DNA of 64,000 nucleotides from Brachionus plicatilis (GCA_010279815.1 QEOQ01000508.1:3155808-3219807), one strand, 5' to 3'; positions 21,644 through 35,591 are shown, numbered from the stretch's first letter. Made by a program: numbers and translations. The notes: generated by a model not told the origin, from the sequence alone.

Positions 21644-24597
21644 TTATGATAAAATGCATCCACTCTCTGAGCCTGGTTCAGCGTTTCCTTGCGGTCTTAA
21701 AGAAAAAAATTTAATTTGAAAAATGAATGGAAAGCTTTGTTACATTGGAGTCTCTTTGGGTGCTGGGACATTCGGCGAGCGATTAAAAAACTAAAATAAA
21801 AAAATTTTAAATTAAAAAGTTCTTTTATTCAAAGAAAATATGTACCGATCTTTCTTTAACATTCTTGGAAATATCAAATGAATTGTAGCTCGATGGTGTC
21901 CATAATTCATGCGGATTTGAAAAATCATATTCCTCAGGTTCGGCAAGACCATGCATAGATTTACTCTCCAAAGCTGGCACTTCCAAAGGCACTTTTTGAT
22001 GGTAACTTAATTTAAACTAAAAAAAAATTCTATTAGCTAAATTAATGAATACATCATTCCATTCTCGCGCTCGCATTTTTCAGATACTCTCAGAATTGTT
22101 TTGTGCAAATTTTTAAAAAATTCATGTCTTTCGGGCAAAGCTTGGGTACCAGGTCCTTTGGTCGAAGCATAATCTTTGCATATTTGCTCTGTTTCTTGAT
22201 AAACTTTAAAAAAAATATTTTTTTTTTTTACTTTTTACTAATTTTTTTTAAATTTTACTCTTCAAACTATGTTCCAAGCATTTGATAGCCTCTCCGCATT
22301 TATCCTGAGCCAAAAGGTCCTGACCAAAATAGCAGAAAGCTTGCGATTTGTAGAACCGACATTTTAATAATAGATATTTTTGCCATTTTTCAGTCACAAC
22401 CTTTTCCAAATTCATCAATGCATCAGCTAAAAAAAAATTGCCAATTTAAAACAGATGCATTGGCAAATTTATACCTGCTGTTTGGAACAAAATAGATGTT
22501 GAATAGGCTATTGAGGAAATTAAACTGGGTGAATGCTTTAGTTCGATAGCTCTGGCAATTGTAACTAGACCAAAATTTTAGTATTTATATTTAAATTTTC
22601 TGTTTACTACTTTCTTGAGCTTCTGCTTTAGACTGGTTTATATACACGCTTAGGATCTGGTCTGTACAATCATAAAAATTCTTTTGTTCATTTGACCCCG
22701 CAATAAATTTAGTAATTAGAAATTCTTGGATAAATTTGAATTGACCAGCAGCCATTTTCAAGCTTTTGTGGATCTCTTTAGCTTCCTTTTCTGATGGCCT
22801 AAAAAGATATAAATTATCTTTTGCCATAAAAAGGAAAATTAATCTTCTTTTTCATTTAGAATTTAGATTAGACGAGAAACAATTTGAAAAATTCAATATT
22901 TTTTTACAGATTACCTCAGCGTTTAATTTAAAAATTTTTTTTTCAAAAATCAAAATATAAAAATAGATGTTCAAGCATAATTAAAATCATATACAAAAAT
23001 TGCGGAAAAAGGATGAAATGAAAATTCATTAGGAATAACTTCAGCAGGAGCATTACGATTTTTTATTTGAGAAAACTTTTTTAGCTGTAAAATTAATATT
23101 TTTGCTTTAAAGATTTAATTAAAAAAGTCTTTCAAACTTTTTAATATTTAAAAATACTTAAAAAAAAACTTATAAATAAAAAGTAAAATACGGTCAACTA
23201 TTTGATTCTGCATAAAGCATCGCTCTAATATTATAACAATTTTTCTTATTTTTAAGAATTCTCACAAAGCCCAAAAAAAATGTCTTTCGAAAAAGATATT
23301 TTAAAAAACTTATTATGAAATTTGGAACAAAAATATGGTACACCAAGCTATAGCTATTTAAGTTAAAACAATTTCTTGTCCCTCTAAAGGAGTAGCTTAA
23401 AATAATTATTTTTTCAATTCGTTTCAAATTTGATTGACTTTTTTGACCAAAATTAAAATTAATGTCGGTAAAATTTTGTAAAAAATGGTGAAATATGGTA
23501 AAAAATCAACAAAAAAAGTAATTTACAATAATTATCGCTTTATTACGATAAACATATTTTTTTAGATTACCATATTTCACGTTAAATATGATTAGATTCC
23601 TTATTTTCTGTACATATGTTCAAAAGCTGATGACTGTTTTATTAACTTTTTTTGAACAAAATTCGCTTAGAACCCATTTTTACTCCTTCAATTAACTCCA
23701 CAATACTTCCATGTTTGAAATAAAGTATTTTTTGACAGATTTTTCCATAATAAATAGATCCTTTTTTATTATCAATTAAGCGATTAATTTTTTAAACTTT
23801 ACTTAAATTGTTTTTCAAAATCTTCCAAATTGATTTCAAAAAAAGAGGCTTTAAATATATGGTAAATAAATCTGTTTCTAAAAATTAACTTTTTAAAGAA
23901 ATCGAGTTATTTTCCAGAATAAAAAGGTAAATGCAGGTATTTGCAGTTATAATATTTTTTTTTTAGAAATTTTTGGCGAATTTTAGGAATTAGGATAAAA
24001 ATACATCTATCCTAAATATCCTATACTGAATTAAATTAATTAAAAAAATAAAATACTAATTTTCATACACTTACTCAGAAAGAATGGCTGCAACATAAGC
24101 AGCATGTTTGGTCAACCACAGAGCATGGTTAAAAAGCATAGATGCCATTTCGTACACTGCGTCCTGCTCTTCACTTGTTTAAATAATATAAAACTACTAA
24201 AATTCTTCAACTTGAGTTATCCTTACTGAACATGAGTTGATCCAAGTGATTGGGTCCACTTTGACTTAATTGAAAATCTAAGTTTAGAGTCGCCAGTTGT
24301 TTGTCCGCTCAAATCATTTAAAAAACCGAGCAAAAGTGACACATAGCGATTAAGTTCATCTGTAACTTTTTCAATACTATTTGCCGGATTTGAATGCAAA
24401 TCTAATAAGTTCTGCCTCGACAATCGGAGTTGTCTAAAAAATAAAAATTTTCTCAATAAAAAAAATATAAAAAAATTGTTTTTAAATTTAAATTACACGC
24501 AAATTGATTGTGAATCTGCGTTACTCGGAAATGTGCGCTTCTCGAACTCAACTGGTATTGTAGCTTTAATGGGGTTGCGGTGAAACCAGTGTGACAT
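21644..24597 (-). CDS. BROX: BROX, BRO1-domain protein with CaaX box
   Basis: Ten exons (24597-24497, 24433-24227, 24173-24075, 22798-22611, 22564-22475, 22426-22259, 22203-22053, 22005-21846, 21790-21744, 21695-21644) close in phase to 420 aa, against about 411 in human. It opens MSHWFHRNPIKATIP, almost identical to vertebrate BROX. It retains EEQDAVYEMASMLFNHALW, EAKEIHKSLKMAAG, AEAQEITIARAIELKH, QDKCGEAIKCLE, STKGPG and CERENGMIYHQKVP. The last four residues are CILS, a CaaX box for farnesylation, as in human (CYIS). The BRO1 domain binds CHMP4/ESCRT-III, and BROX acts at endosomal and nuclear membranes. The acceptor of the 22005 exon is the 'aattaag' site rather than the nearby poly-T site, because only that keeps the frame. 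The intron at 22799-24074 is 1.3 kb. Confidence 0.95.
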
Positions 24598-24743
24598 CTT
24601 AAAATTTCAGCTTGGAAATTTTAATTTTTTTTTCTTATTATTGGATTATTACACCCAAAATTGAATAAATTTTAAATTAAAAATTTGTTTAAAAATTTAT
24701 TTACTAAAATATAATTAGATTAAATTGAGATAAAAAATTTAGA

Positions 24744-27700
24744 TTAATTTAGTTTAACGTCATCGTCATTATTCAGTGAGCTTTTAAGCGGTGACTTGGT
24801 AAATTGAGTGCCAAATTTGGGAATTTCAATTATGCCATTAAAGTCGGTTAGAGAAAAATTTTGGCATTTTATCCGCAAACTTATGTAATAGATGAGAAGC
24901 CAAGATTTATAAGGGCAGAAAATTATAGAAATTAAAGAATAGGATAAATATAATTCATATAAATTCAAAAGAACAAAAAATACTACGAAAATAAAAGTAA
25001 AATTGCTGAACAAAGCTCCTAAAATCTTGAGTTTTGGCGGATTATCTTCATGAAATGTCAAGTTAACAAACCGCGTCTCAATGATGCCTGATAAATCGAG
25101 CAATAATAGAAATTGAAAAAAGATCATCTTGAAAAATAGATTATTTTTTTATAAATTTAAAATGTAATCTTACATGCAGGGTTCCATTTATGTACTGAGC
25201 ATCGGGCGACAAGTAGGCACCTTTGACTAAAATTCCCCATGAAAAACAGATCCCCCAATGATCACCCAATATTTCACCAACAAACCACGGACCTTTACAA
25301 TTTTTTAGAACTCAATAGTTTCCACATTAGGTTAATGGAAAAAAACAGAGGTTTAATTACATAATTTTTAAAGCTTAAATAAATTTTGATATATAATTCT
25401 TTTCATTTTAATTTATGAATAATTATATAATTTTTATTATTCAAAGAGAAGCGATCACTTTGTGTATGCTCCAAAATATACCTGTGCGCAAATTTAAGTT
25501 TCTTCTTAAAAAAAGAAGACGAAATTAGCAGATAAAAAAAACCTCTGTAAATTTTAGAAAAAATTTTACCAAAAAAAACATAAATTGTCATAGCAATTAG
25601 GCTCCAATATACATAATCAATTGAAGTAAGCAGCACAAATCTTCGAAGATATTTTAACAAAATTGTTCTTGCAGGTTCACAGGCCACAAAACGAACTAAA
25701 TTTTTTTATTTAAATTTGATTCAAATTTTTATTGAAACCAAAAACTTTAGATTACCAAAAATTAATTCTAATTTTAAAATGGTCTAATGAAAGTTTTTTT
25801 TCTTTACAGCTATTTTTTACAAACTTAAAAACCAAAAATGTGCAAGCTTAAAAAACTTGAGTTTTTTTATATATTACTAAATTTATTTGAATAAGGAAGA
25901 GTTAAGTTAAGAGAAATGGAACCGAAGAAATATGCAGAATAGTAGAAAAATTTGGTCTGAGGATAATTTAAATGAGAGTTTTGTTAAATCCTAATTAAGA
26001 CTATGCAAAAACTCTACAAATGAATTGCGTTTAATTTTAAAAATAGTAAGATTTCATGCAGATTTCATCGAAAATTCACAAGCTTTGATTTAAAAAAAAT
26101 TAACTCATAAAATTTCATTTTTATTTTTTTTTTCAATATTTATTTCAATATTTAAATCGAGAATTAACTTGTTTAGATTAAATTTATTAAATAACTAAAA
26201 GAATGAAAAGAATTAAAAAATCAAATAAAATTAAAAAAAATATAAGAGAATTTTTTTTAAAATTTAAAGTAATTGACACGAAAGGCCCTAAAAAAATTCA
26301 AATCAATTAATGTTCTTTCCTCCTGAATAAAATTTTTATTATTTGGTGATAAAAATTTATTTTTAACCAAGAAAATGATAAGTCTTGTTCGATCACATCT
26401 TGCGTAAACTCTCTCTCTTTGGAATCTCTAATTAGAAGGATATAGATTTGCATAAAAAGGTACATAGAAGGGCTCTTGGAATTTTTGATGGTTTTTGTGA
26501 TTTGGATTATACGGAAAGGCTAAGACTTAAACTAACGATACTTTTACAAGGAAGAGGTGAGATGATCTTATAAAAATCTGACAATTTATAGATCAACCTT
26601 GATCAAATGAGTTGAAACAGAGAAGAGAATAAGTGAAAAATAATACAAGGAAATGGATGCAGACTAAGAATGGAATTTGTAAAAAACTGTTTGCAAATGA
26701 GCAATTTTTTCCATAATAAAGTTGTTAATGATTGGAACATATTAACAAATGACTGAGGTATAAAAAAACATTTAATATTTTAAAATGCTTAAATAATTAA
26801 TTCAAATAAAAATAATTTTAATTTGTGTTTTTTCATAAAGAAAATTGATTTTCCAGGTTGACTTACCTCAAAATATTTTGTTAATAAATTAAAAGCAGGC
26901 AAAAGCGAAAAGCTAGTCCTTCTTTGCAACATGATTAATGATTCACTATTTTTTAACTTTTTATCCAAATCACTAAATGTTTTTTTACTAAAAAATATTG
27001 GATTGTTAATTTATGCTTTTTATCTTTTTATTCAATTTATCATATGAATTTTTACACTCTTATATGTAAATAAATGGATTTATAGAATCAAAATAAATTT
27101 TCTTTTTTTTTTTCTAAAAATTAGATTAACTTTTGAAAGACTAAAGTATTACTAAGAGTCCGGATAAATCAGACTTAACGCGAAAAATTATCAATTTTAT
27201 CATTATATATTATTTTTTTAAATAGAAATCAGACTTTTGCGTAAGTCATAAAGTCAAAGTCAAATCACAGGCTTAACGTAATGTCATTTTACTTGACTTT
27301 TAAATTTTGACTTATATATTTGAAGTTAAAAAAATTTTTTGTTTAAATATAAACACTAAAAACTAAAATTTTTCAAGTAGAGTAAGTTTTATTATGAATT
27401 CATTATGATCTAGAAATTTAAGGCTTTGTTTCTTTTTATCAATTTTTAAAACTGTTCATAATTCAAAAAAAATTTTTTAGTATAGTCAAATGACTTAACT
27501 TTATAAAAATATACCTTAAGCCACTGACTTAACTAAAAAATGACTTAAATTTTTGACTTAGGCACAAGTCTGGTACGGATATTTGTCAATTATTCTAGAC
27601 TTAAAATTTGATTGCATAATTCATCATCAGGCTTTTAATCAACTAAAAGTTCTTACATTTTGGAATCAACAATTTGAGTTCAGTGAGAGATACGTTAGGA

Positions 27701-30393
27701 CAAAACTGAACCATTTAGTTTCTTTGGTCATTAAACTGATAAATTAATACCAAGGAGATTTCTTATTCATCTTCTATAAAATTCTATAAAAAATTTTAAA
27801 AAATTAGAAGATAGTCTTTTTAATGAATTTTGAAAATTAATATCAATAATTAATTCTAAATTATTTTTAAATAACTTAAATAATTAAATAATTGTGAACA
27901 AAATTTTGTTGCCTCTAAAACCTTTAAAAAGAAATAAGTATTTAAGTACTTACTATCCAAATAGTGTCAGATTCAAACCAAAATTGAAGCCTGAAATTGA
28001 AGTATACTTAAATTGACAAATATTAATGAAATTTATCAAAAAAATTTTTTTTTATATTTGACTTTTAATTCTTTAATTTTGTGGAAAATTCTAAAAATAT
28101 ATTTTTTATAAAAAAATTTTTCATAAAGTTTAATCTAATTTTGCTGGGAAGGCAATATGGTCAATTTTTTTGATTTTTTTATATAAATTATGTGAACACT
28201 GGATCATATTTTAGACCAGCTCCAAACATTTTGCCAAGAATGTAAATAAAAAATTATTCTTTTGGTAATCCAAAATCTTAAAATGGTTTCAATAATGTGA
28301 AATAAAGTATATTACCAGTAAATCTTTTCCTATTATATCTAAAAAATATCAAACTTAGCAAAATTCCGCTTGTTGAAAGATAAAATGCAGTTCTTGTCTA
28401 AGATTAAATTAAAAATAAAAAATAAATACAAAATTTTTTAGCTCTTACAAAGTAAATTTGATCGACCAACAATATGAAATTACTTAGAGTACCAAATGAC
28501 TTGACCGAATTGTCTAGAGCAAAATTCTGACTCACAATTTGAATATTATTTTGGTCATCTTGAACAATCACTTTAATTTTGTGAACGCCACTTGAATACT
28601 CGAACGAGTTCCATTCTAGTGTAAACAAAAACTCCGAATTATTTGCTCTGACTGCTTGTCCTTTTGGCAAATCATCTATGAACACCTTAGCACTCGATAT
28701 CCGATGGCGTGAAAACACCAAAAACCGAATATGTGTGGAGTATCGAGCTCGGTAAAAAGGCTCACGATTTGTTATAAATTGAATGTCTTTAGGATTCGTA
28801 ATCAGGATGAAAATTGAGTTTTTGTTTAAATTGCTGCTAACTTTAAAATCTCGGAATGAAAAAATACCGGAATCAAAAGCAAGGATTCGGAACATTCTGT
28901 TGTCTTTCCAGTCACCAAGTTCTAGTTCGAGCAGACCATTTGAATGTCGACTGTACATGGATGGAAGTAGACCGGCCAATGTGTGTAAATGGCCGCATAA
29001 ATAAGCAACTCCATTTTTTAATAAGTGATGCAGATTAATTGTTGAATGAATAGTTGACGTTGGAAAGTGACCAAACCAAATTGTTCCATTCGATTCGTGA
29101 CTTGACTCTGAAAATTTTTCTATCTGCTTTAAATCTTCCTAATTAAAGAAAAAAATTTAATTTTAATTTTTTTTTAAATATTTTTTCAATAATTTTATTT
29201 TTAAAATTTAATGTTTTTTTTTAGTCAATATCCGTAGCATTATGAAAATTCATACAAAACTTCAAATACAAAGATAAAATATTTTACACTTTTTGTTCTA
29301 AATGTGAAAAACTTGTTCGGTAAATGAAACAAAAAAGAAACAACTTGAATTTCACTTACTGCGGAATTCTGCAAAATTGCACCCTATTTATAAGTATTAA
29401 AAATAAAATGCAATTGATTTGCAGAGTTTTGCAAACTTCAGCTGTAGATGAAACTAAAGTTTTAAATTTTTTTTATTTTTTTAATGGAAGTTATTATTTG
29501 AATTATTTAAAATTAATTCTTAAAATAATTTAAGTTTTAAAATTTTGTAATTTTTTAAGGAAATTTTTATGAAAAAAATTGTTTTAAAAATAAAATTCAA
29601 GATTTTTGTTACATCTTCAAGTTTTCCGAAAAAGTTGTACGGACGCCGTGGTCCTGGTTCGATGCACCCATCAATTCCAATAAATGAATATTTCTCTCCA
29701 TTGGGAAGTTTTAAGTCATATTTAAATGATTTTTCAGTATTTTTTGTAATTCCATATTTTAAATAAAAATTTGTATCATCATTTTTTTGATGAACATCAA
29801 AATTATCTAAAATCAAAATTTAGAACTAACCAAAAACACGACAAAAAAAAACTACCGTGATTTCCTCTCACGTCAAGCCATTTGGTGAATTTTGAAACAC
29901 CACTGTCAATCACTATTTTTTGATATGTTCTCCACTCTTGTTCATTTTGTCCCGAACCCATCATATTTCTATCTTTTGCATCAGTTAAATCTCCTAAAAT
30001 AAATTATTAAATCTGATTCCAAAAGACCACTAAGTTTAACCTGATGCCAAGACAACTTTTGGTTTTATTAAACTGAGAATGCTTCGAACAAAGTATTCGA
30101 ATTGGTTAATTCTGGACTGGTCATGGAAAATTGAAATGTGCAAATCAGTTATCTAAGGAAAAGACAAAAAAATTCAAATATTTAATTTAAGTTTTGTTTT
30201 AGAGATTTACTTGAACAAACCAAATCAAATGACTATCAGAATCGGCTAAAGAATTTCTGAAAAAATCTCCGTTTTGGCTATCATCTAGATTTATTGAACT
30301 CGTTATTAATTCATTTGTCGCTGATTTATAAACAAAAATTAACAAAAAAGATAGACCAAAGAAAGCCAAAATTTTTTTCAGTCTACAAATCAT
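24744..30393 (-). CDS. TMEM62: TMEM62, metallophosphoesterase-domain membrane protein
   Basis: Exons: 30393-30211, 30152-30041, 29993-29856, 29806-29613, 29138-28449, 28397-28316, 27990-27954, 26987-26867, about 25695-25570, 25292-25174, 25127-24744. It begins with a signal-anchor. The calcineurin-like phosphoesterase core follows, with metal-site motifs ITDLH, SGDLTDA, VRGNHD, FGHFPTSTIH and CGHLH in the family order. A beta-rich region and several C-terminal membrane segments complete the protein, including GPWFVGEILGDHWG, a conserved TMEM62 block. Function in animals is poorly known; it probably resides in an endomembrane. One junction is unresolved: the exon ending 26867 closes at phase 0, but the best next acceptor (25696) needs one extra nucleotide, so a microexon may be missing. 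The intron at 26866-25696 holds a LINE fragment. Confidence 0.88.
26370..26790 (+). mobile_element. Non-LTR retrotransposon 3' ORF fragment
   Basis: Plus-strand conceptual translation gives broken frames with the C-terminal pattern of CR1/Jockey-type reverse transcriptase ORFs: SLVRSHLA, then SLWNL, then VHRRALGIFDGFCDLDYTERLRLK, then LLQGRGEMI, and further on a degenerate NKVVNDWN-like end. It carries several stops and is inactive. It lies antisense in a TMEM62 intron. Confidence 0.75.
27150..27585. repeat. Possible degenerate inverted-motif element
   Basis: Inside a TMEM62 intron. It carries multiple 'gactta/taagtc' motifs, with weakly inverted ends ('ccggataaatcagactt' near 27163 and 'aagtctggtacgg' near 27566). 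No target duplication was recognised. Confidence 0.35.
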
Positions 30394-31789
30394 TTATCTG
30401 AAAAAAAAATAAAAAAAAATTTAGAACTGTAATTTTTTTGTTGTGAAATCAAATTTTAGATTTTTGTAAATTTCAAAAATAAAATTATTCATCTTATTAT
30501 CATTAAATTTAGAACTTTTTGTAAAATTAAATCTGAATTTGGTTTTCTTTTATCTTGCCTGGTAATAAATTAAGATGATTTAAAATATAAATCAATTCAA
30601 TAAGCATTTTATCGTTTTAGAAGCTTATATTTTAGCAGATGCTTAGCGCCCAACCGCTTTGAAATTTTTGCTTCGAAATTCGAACGGCTGTGTAAAACTA
30701 AATAGGAATTATCAAATAAATTCTAACTTTTTGAATATTCGAAAAGTTTTTTAATCTTTTGATGTGATCGATTCAATAAAATTCTAAAGAAAAAAAGAAT
30801 AATAAAATATAATTTTTAGATTTAAAAACAAATATTACATTAGGGTCTGTAAACTTTAGATTTTTTATACATCTAATGTTTCAGAGTTGTTTAAAAGTTA
30901 AGTCTTAACTCTGGACTTATTTAATTCTATTTATGTTATTTTTAATTTTTAATTTTTTTAATATAAAGGTTTTAATTAGATTTTTGGTTTTAGTTTTTGT
31001 GTTCTAATTTTTTATTTTAGCTTTATTTAGGCACAGATAAACAAATAAAACATAAAATAATAATATATTAATGCCATATTTAATTTGGCTTAAAAATGTC
31101 GTGAAATTGTCAAACAACTGTTTTTAACTGTTTTGTTTCTCAGATTTAAGGATTAAATGTTATTAAATGGTATTTTTAAAATATTCTTTTTTTTAATTCA
31201 GGAATATAAAGCAGTGATTTGAGATGAGGATTTACATTAATTATCCAAAACCAACCATTTTTTACGAAAAATAATATAAATTTTAAAAAACTTAAATTTT
31301 CGAAAATTGCGATTAATTTTCATAAAAAATAAATGTCAAAAAAACATTAAAGTTAACTATGGCATATGTAGAAAACAGGGGAAAAGTCTTCATGAGTGCG
31401 TGGCCGAGGTAAGTAAGATATTCAACAAATTAAATTGAACACACTACAAACTACATTCTTAAAATTTAAAAAAATAATTAATGCGTTTAATTTTTAAATC
31501 TGACAAAAACACTTTAAAAATTTTTTTTTAGCAATTTGAGAATATCTTTTAAGTCAAATTAAATGTTTTTAATTTTAAAAAATACCTAATTAATTATAAA
31601 ATACCACTTATTTATAAAATTTTTCTTTACAGCTTTTTCTATCTGTTATATCAACTTTTATTTTGACCTAAAAATTTAAACAGTATTTTTTTTTTAAGTA
31701 CTTTTCTATGTGTTACGTGCAAGAAGCTACCATAGGTGACCTCCTAGTAGGCCGCCTCCGCAAGCTAGTCTTGCTGTAGCTTATACATA

Positions 31790-31824
<35 letters not shown>

Positions 31825-34800
31825 TTTTTACTTAGAAATCATGAAAATGTGTGAAAGAAAATGAAAGAAAATGAAAGATTGTGAAAAATTGTGAAAAATT
31901 ATGAACGCAATCGTTCATGAATGATCATTACTATAACTAGGCAGCCACAATAACTACCTGAAACGGCAAAGAATTCATTTGGCCGTGATTATGACTGATC
32001 TTTTTGTTCTTCACTAATATTAATTAATTTTTAAAGAAAAATTTATTAAGTCCAGACTTGGACTTGACTTTAGACTAAATGAATGTTAATCGGTATTGTG
32101 TACAATCGGACATCTTATTATTTAAAATTTCAGCGATTCTCTAAAAAACTCTCATAATACTTTTACATGATGTCAAAAAGTTAGGAAGTAAAACGTAGAA
32201 AATTATATACATGAATAAAAAAAATATTCCCACGCTCAATTAAAATAGTGATAAATTTATCTATAATGTGTCAATTAAGAATAATTAAACAAAAAAAAAA
32301 TCAAAAATATTTTTGAAGTTTATTGTAGTTTAACCAATTAGATACTTAAACAATTTAGTTTAGTTTTTTTAAAAAAAATATACTTCATACAAAAAAAAAA
32401 TTAGAGACTTCAAAGACAAATAATTTCTTTTGTGCAAAAACTTTTTATACCAAAAAAAATTAGAGGGTTTTTTCATTTTGTAAAATTAAAATTCTTTTTT
32501 TCAATTTTAGATGAGAGTAAACTTGAAGTCTTAGAAGTCGCATTGTGGACTCTAAGAGTAAAGTTCATATCCAACCTTTTTTCTTTTAGAGTTAATTAAT
32601 AAGTTTATGCTTTAGCAATTAAAAATTGAATTAGTTAGAAAATGACCTGGAATATTTTCCAAAGAAAAAGCCTTAATTTAATTTTTACTCTGACTAAAAA
32701 ATTTTAGAGTTAATTTCGAAATAGAAAATAACTCAAATTTAGACTTTTTTCAATTTTTGAAAAACAAAAAAAAACAAACCTTTTCTTTTTTAATTTTTTT
32801 ACTAAAGAATTTATAAAGAATCTGTAAAGATACTAAAAAAAATCTCTAAAACGTTTTGACTGATAGAACAGATTAAACATTTTAAAGAAAAAATTTTAGA
32901 ATAATAGGAAAATTTTTTTAGATTAAGATATAAATTTGGGCTTTATTTTTTGTAAATATTCTAAATTCAGAGTATTTTCTAGCTAATTAAAGATTTTTTT
33001 CTTAAATTTTTTTTATTCTTATTTTTATTTTTATTTTTTTTTTTAAATTGCTTAAAGAAGCACATTTATATTGTAAAAACGCTAAAATTTTAACCATCGT
33101 CTTTGCAACACTTTTCAAGGGCTTTTTAAAATAAAAAAAATTATTTTTTAAATTATTAAAAAAAAAATAATTAGAAAATTTTTCATAAATTTGTAATTTA
33201 AATATTCGAACAATCAGGGAAAGTAATCCTAAATTAAATACTGCTCAAATGTAAAACACTAAAAGCTGCAATGAGGTAAAAACAATGAGAATAATAAAAT
33301 GTAAAAATCTTTTCTGTACTTTTTGTACTTTGTGGTAAATTTAATTTTTTGACGCTGTTCCGTAATAAACTTTCTTAACTTTTTGACTTTTTGAAAAAAA
33401 GTTTAAGAATTAATTTTCATTTTAAGTAATATTTCTCTAACTGACATGTTTTGTGAAGTTCAGAATAAAAAAACAGAACTAAGTTTAAAAAAATTAAATA
33501 AATTTTTTTCAAAAAGTTTAAAATTAATTAAGTGAATGCAGAATGGTCTGTAAAAGTCTGTTAATGATTTGCAAAATCTCTGCAAAATGCCCTAGGCTCG
33601 ATTATATTGAAATTTAATTTCTGCTAAACTCTGCAAATTTAGCAGACCTTGATCTTTGATGCAACTTTGAATGTTGCGCAATGTTGCATTTACAGAATTA
33701 AGTTTAAACATTTAGAAAAAAAGTTATTAATTTTTTTACATTTTTTTCTGTTCTTTTTATCATTTTGTACTGAATTTCACAAAACTTAAATGACAACAAG
33801 CCTGAAACTCTGTGCAAGTGTTCCGCCGAGACCCCGTTTAATTTTTAATATTATGAATTTTAATTGGATTAAAATAAATTAAAATTCTGACAGTGTTACA
33901 AAATTCAAATAAACATAGAACAAAACAAACATTAAACATTTCTTTCTAAAAAAAAAGAAAATAAAGAAAAAAAAGGAAAATTTTAATATAAAAAAAAAAT
34001 TCAAAAAATCTTTCATTTTCATCGTGGAATTTTAGAGAAAATGGACTTGCTTCTTGATCTCTGATTTAAAGTGTTTTCCATCATACTGTATCAATTAAAA
34101 AATGATTCTTAATTTTTTGTTGATCTTAAGAACTAAAAAAGCCTATTTCTTCTTAAAACTTTTTAAAGGTAATTGAATTTTATATCCTCAAATTTCATTT
34201 TTCAATTTTTCATTATTTTCAAAAAATAAATTAAAAAAATATTTGTTAGTATTAAAGTTTTCACAATCAACTTAATAATTTTGAAATATTATATTTCAAT
34301 CTTACACATCTAATGAAATAAATTTTTAAAAGAAAAAAAAGTTTACCATAAAGGGGGTCATCTAGTTAGTCTATATATTTATTGTAAAAAATTCTACAAA
34401 ACCTTGTAAATTATATATTTTAATTTGGTTAAGTAGCTACAATTGATTTTGATGCTAATGATTTACACTTTTTATTGTGACAGGATCACTTGGAACCTGT
34501 CTGACTATCATTTTAAAACCAAAGCAGTTCAATTAGGCTTATATTCTAAGAAAATTTAAAAAAAAAATTTTTAAAGTTAGCTTTTTATTTTTATTAAACA
34601 AATTCTTCTAATGATTATGTTTTTTTTTGCGTCAAGCAGCATCAAACAAAGTAACCGTCGGTAAAAAGATACAATTTAGCCTACAATTTCTATTAAATTT
34701 TTTGGAATCAAAAAAAGCAAATTTGAATGTTTTTTGTTACATAAAGTTAATGGCTAAATCTAATTAATTTGTTTAAAATAAATTTTTAAATTTCTAAATT

Positions 34801-34836
34801 TTCTAAAAATATCGAAAATTTTCAGGTAAATTTAGA
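30394..34836. other. Long gene-free stretch with repeat debris
   Basis: No gene is supported. Contents include: a fragment of the CAGAGTTG element (about 30885-30930); a GC-richer tail ending in (TTA)n at 31705-31825, like the 3' end of a SINE or LINE; a degenerate 'gaaagaaaat' simple repeat at 31845-31905; a 'ctctaagagtaaag' repeat at 32515-32760; and the reverse-complement copy (33540-33800) of the repeat at 15150-15420. Confidence 0.5.
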
Positions 34837-35591
34837 GGTTGTCCCTAAAATCCGGAACCGGAACATGGAACCCGAAACCATAATAAAATCCGGAACCCGG
34901 AACTATATACTAAAGTCCGGAACTAAAATTAGAAAATCCGGAACTAAGTTCAAGTTGAAAATTACCTGCTAATACTCGGAACCGGAGCAGTCTAAAACAC
35001 GGAACCAGAAAAAGTTAAAAAATATATGATTTAAAAAAATTTTTCAAAAAATATTTCAATTTTAAAATTAAGATAATTTTTAATCTATTATAATTTTTAA
35101 TCGATAATTTTTGTCGTATTTTGTTAGTGATGTGAGCGTTCTTCGTGATAAGTCGGTTTTAATAAGGGAAGATATGTTGAAAATTATTCCAGCTTCAATA
35201 CCTGACGAAGCGTTGAATGTAAAAATTGAAAAATTTGAATGTTTTTTTGAGCCCGACGCATTACTTGGTTTAAAAAAAATTTTAGAAGTAAAAATTTGTC
35301 AAATTGAACCGCGTGTTACACGAAGTAAAAAATATTTTTTTTGTTAATTTTCCGTTAATTTCATTAAATTTAAAATATAAATAAACTATTGACTTTTGTA
35401 AATTATTTTTAAATCAGTTCTGGATTTTAGTACGACTTCGGTTCCGTTCCGTTTTTTAGGATGTTCCGGTTCCGGATTTTAGAATACAGTTCCGTAAGAA
35501 AAATGTTCCGGACTTTAGTATCTAGTTCCGGGTTCCGGATTTTATTTTGGTTCCGGGTTCCATGTTCCGGTTCCGGATTTTAGGGACAACC
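34837..35591. mobile_element. 755-bp DNA transposon, 9-bp TSD, CCGGAAC arrays
   Basis: The termini GGTTGTCCC...GGGACAACC are flanked by identical 9-bp duplications AAATTTAGA (34828-34836, 35592-35600). Both ends carry many copies of a CCGGAAC-type motif: direct within an end, inverted between ends (left about 34850-35005, right about 35405-35585). The middle holds a ~78-codon ORF at 35111-35347 (+). A 9-bp TSD is typical of Mutator-type elements; the family is otherwise unassigned. Confidence 0.9.
35111..35347 (+). CDS. Unrecognised mini-ORF inside the CCGGAAC element
   Basis: A 78-codon open frame opening at a TTG (no good ATG nearby, so the start is uncertain). It contains segments such as LIREDMLKIIPASIP and EKFECFFEPDALLGLKK. 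Composition is normal for protein (mixed charge, few low-complexity runs), unlike the surrounding AT-rich noise. It is the only ORF in the 755-bp element. I do not recognise a domain. It may be an eroded transposase piece or a small DNA-binding protein. Confidence 0.4.
   Translation: MSYFVSDVSVLRDKSVLIREDMLKIIPASIPDEALNVKIEKFECFFEPDALLGLKKILEVKICQIEPRVTRSKKYFFC

Noticed and set aside
31790..31825. (TTA)n run considered as a CRISPR-like or functional tandem array
   Set aside because: A simple microsatellite tail at the end of a retroelement-like segment; no spacer structure and the genome is eukaryotic.
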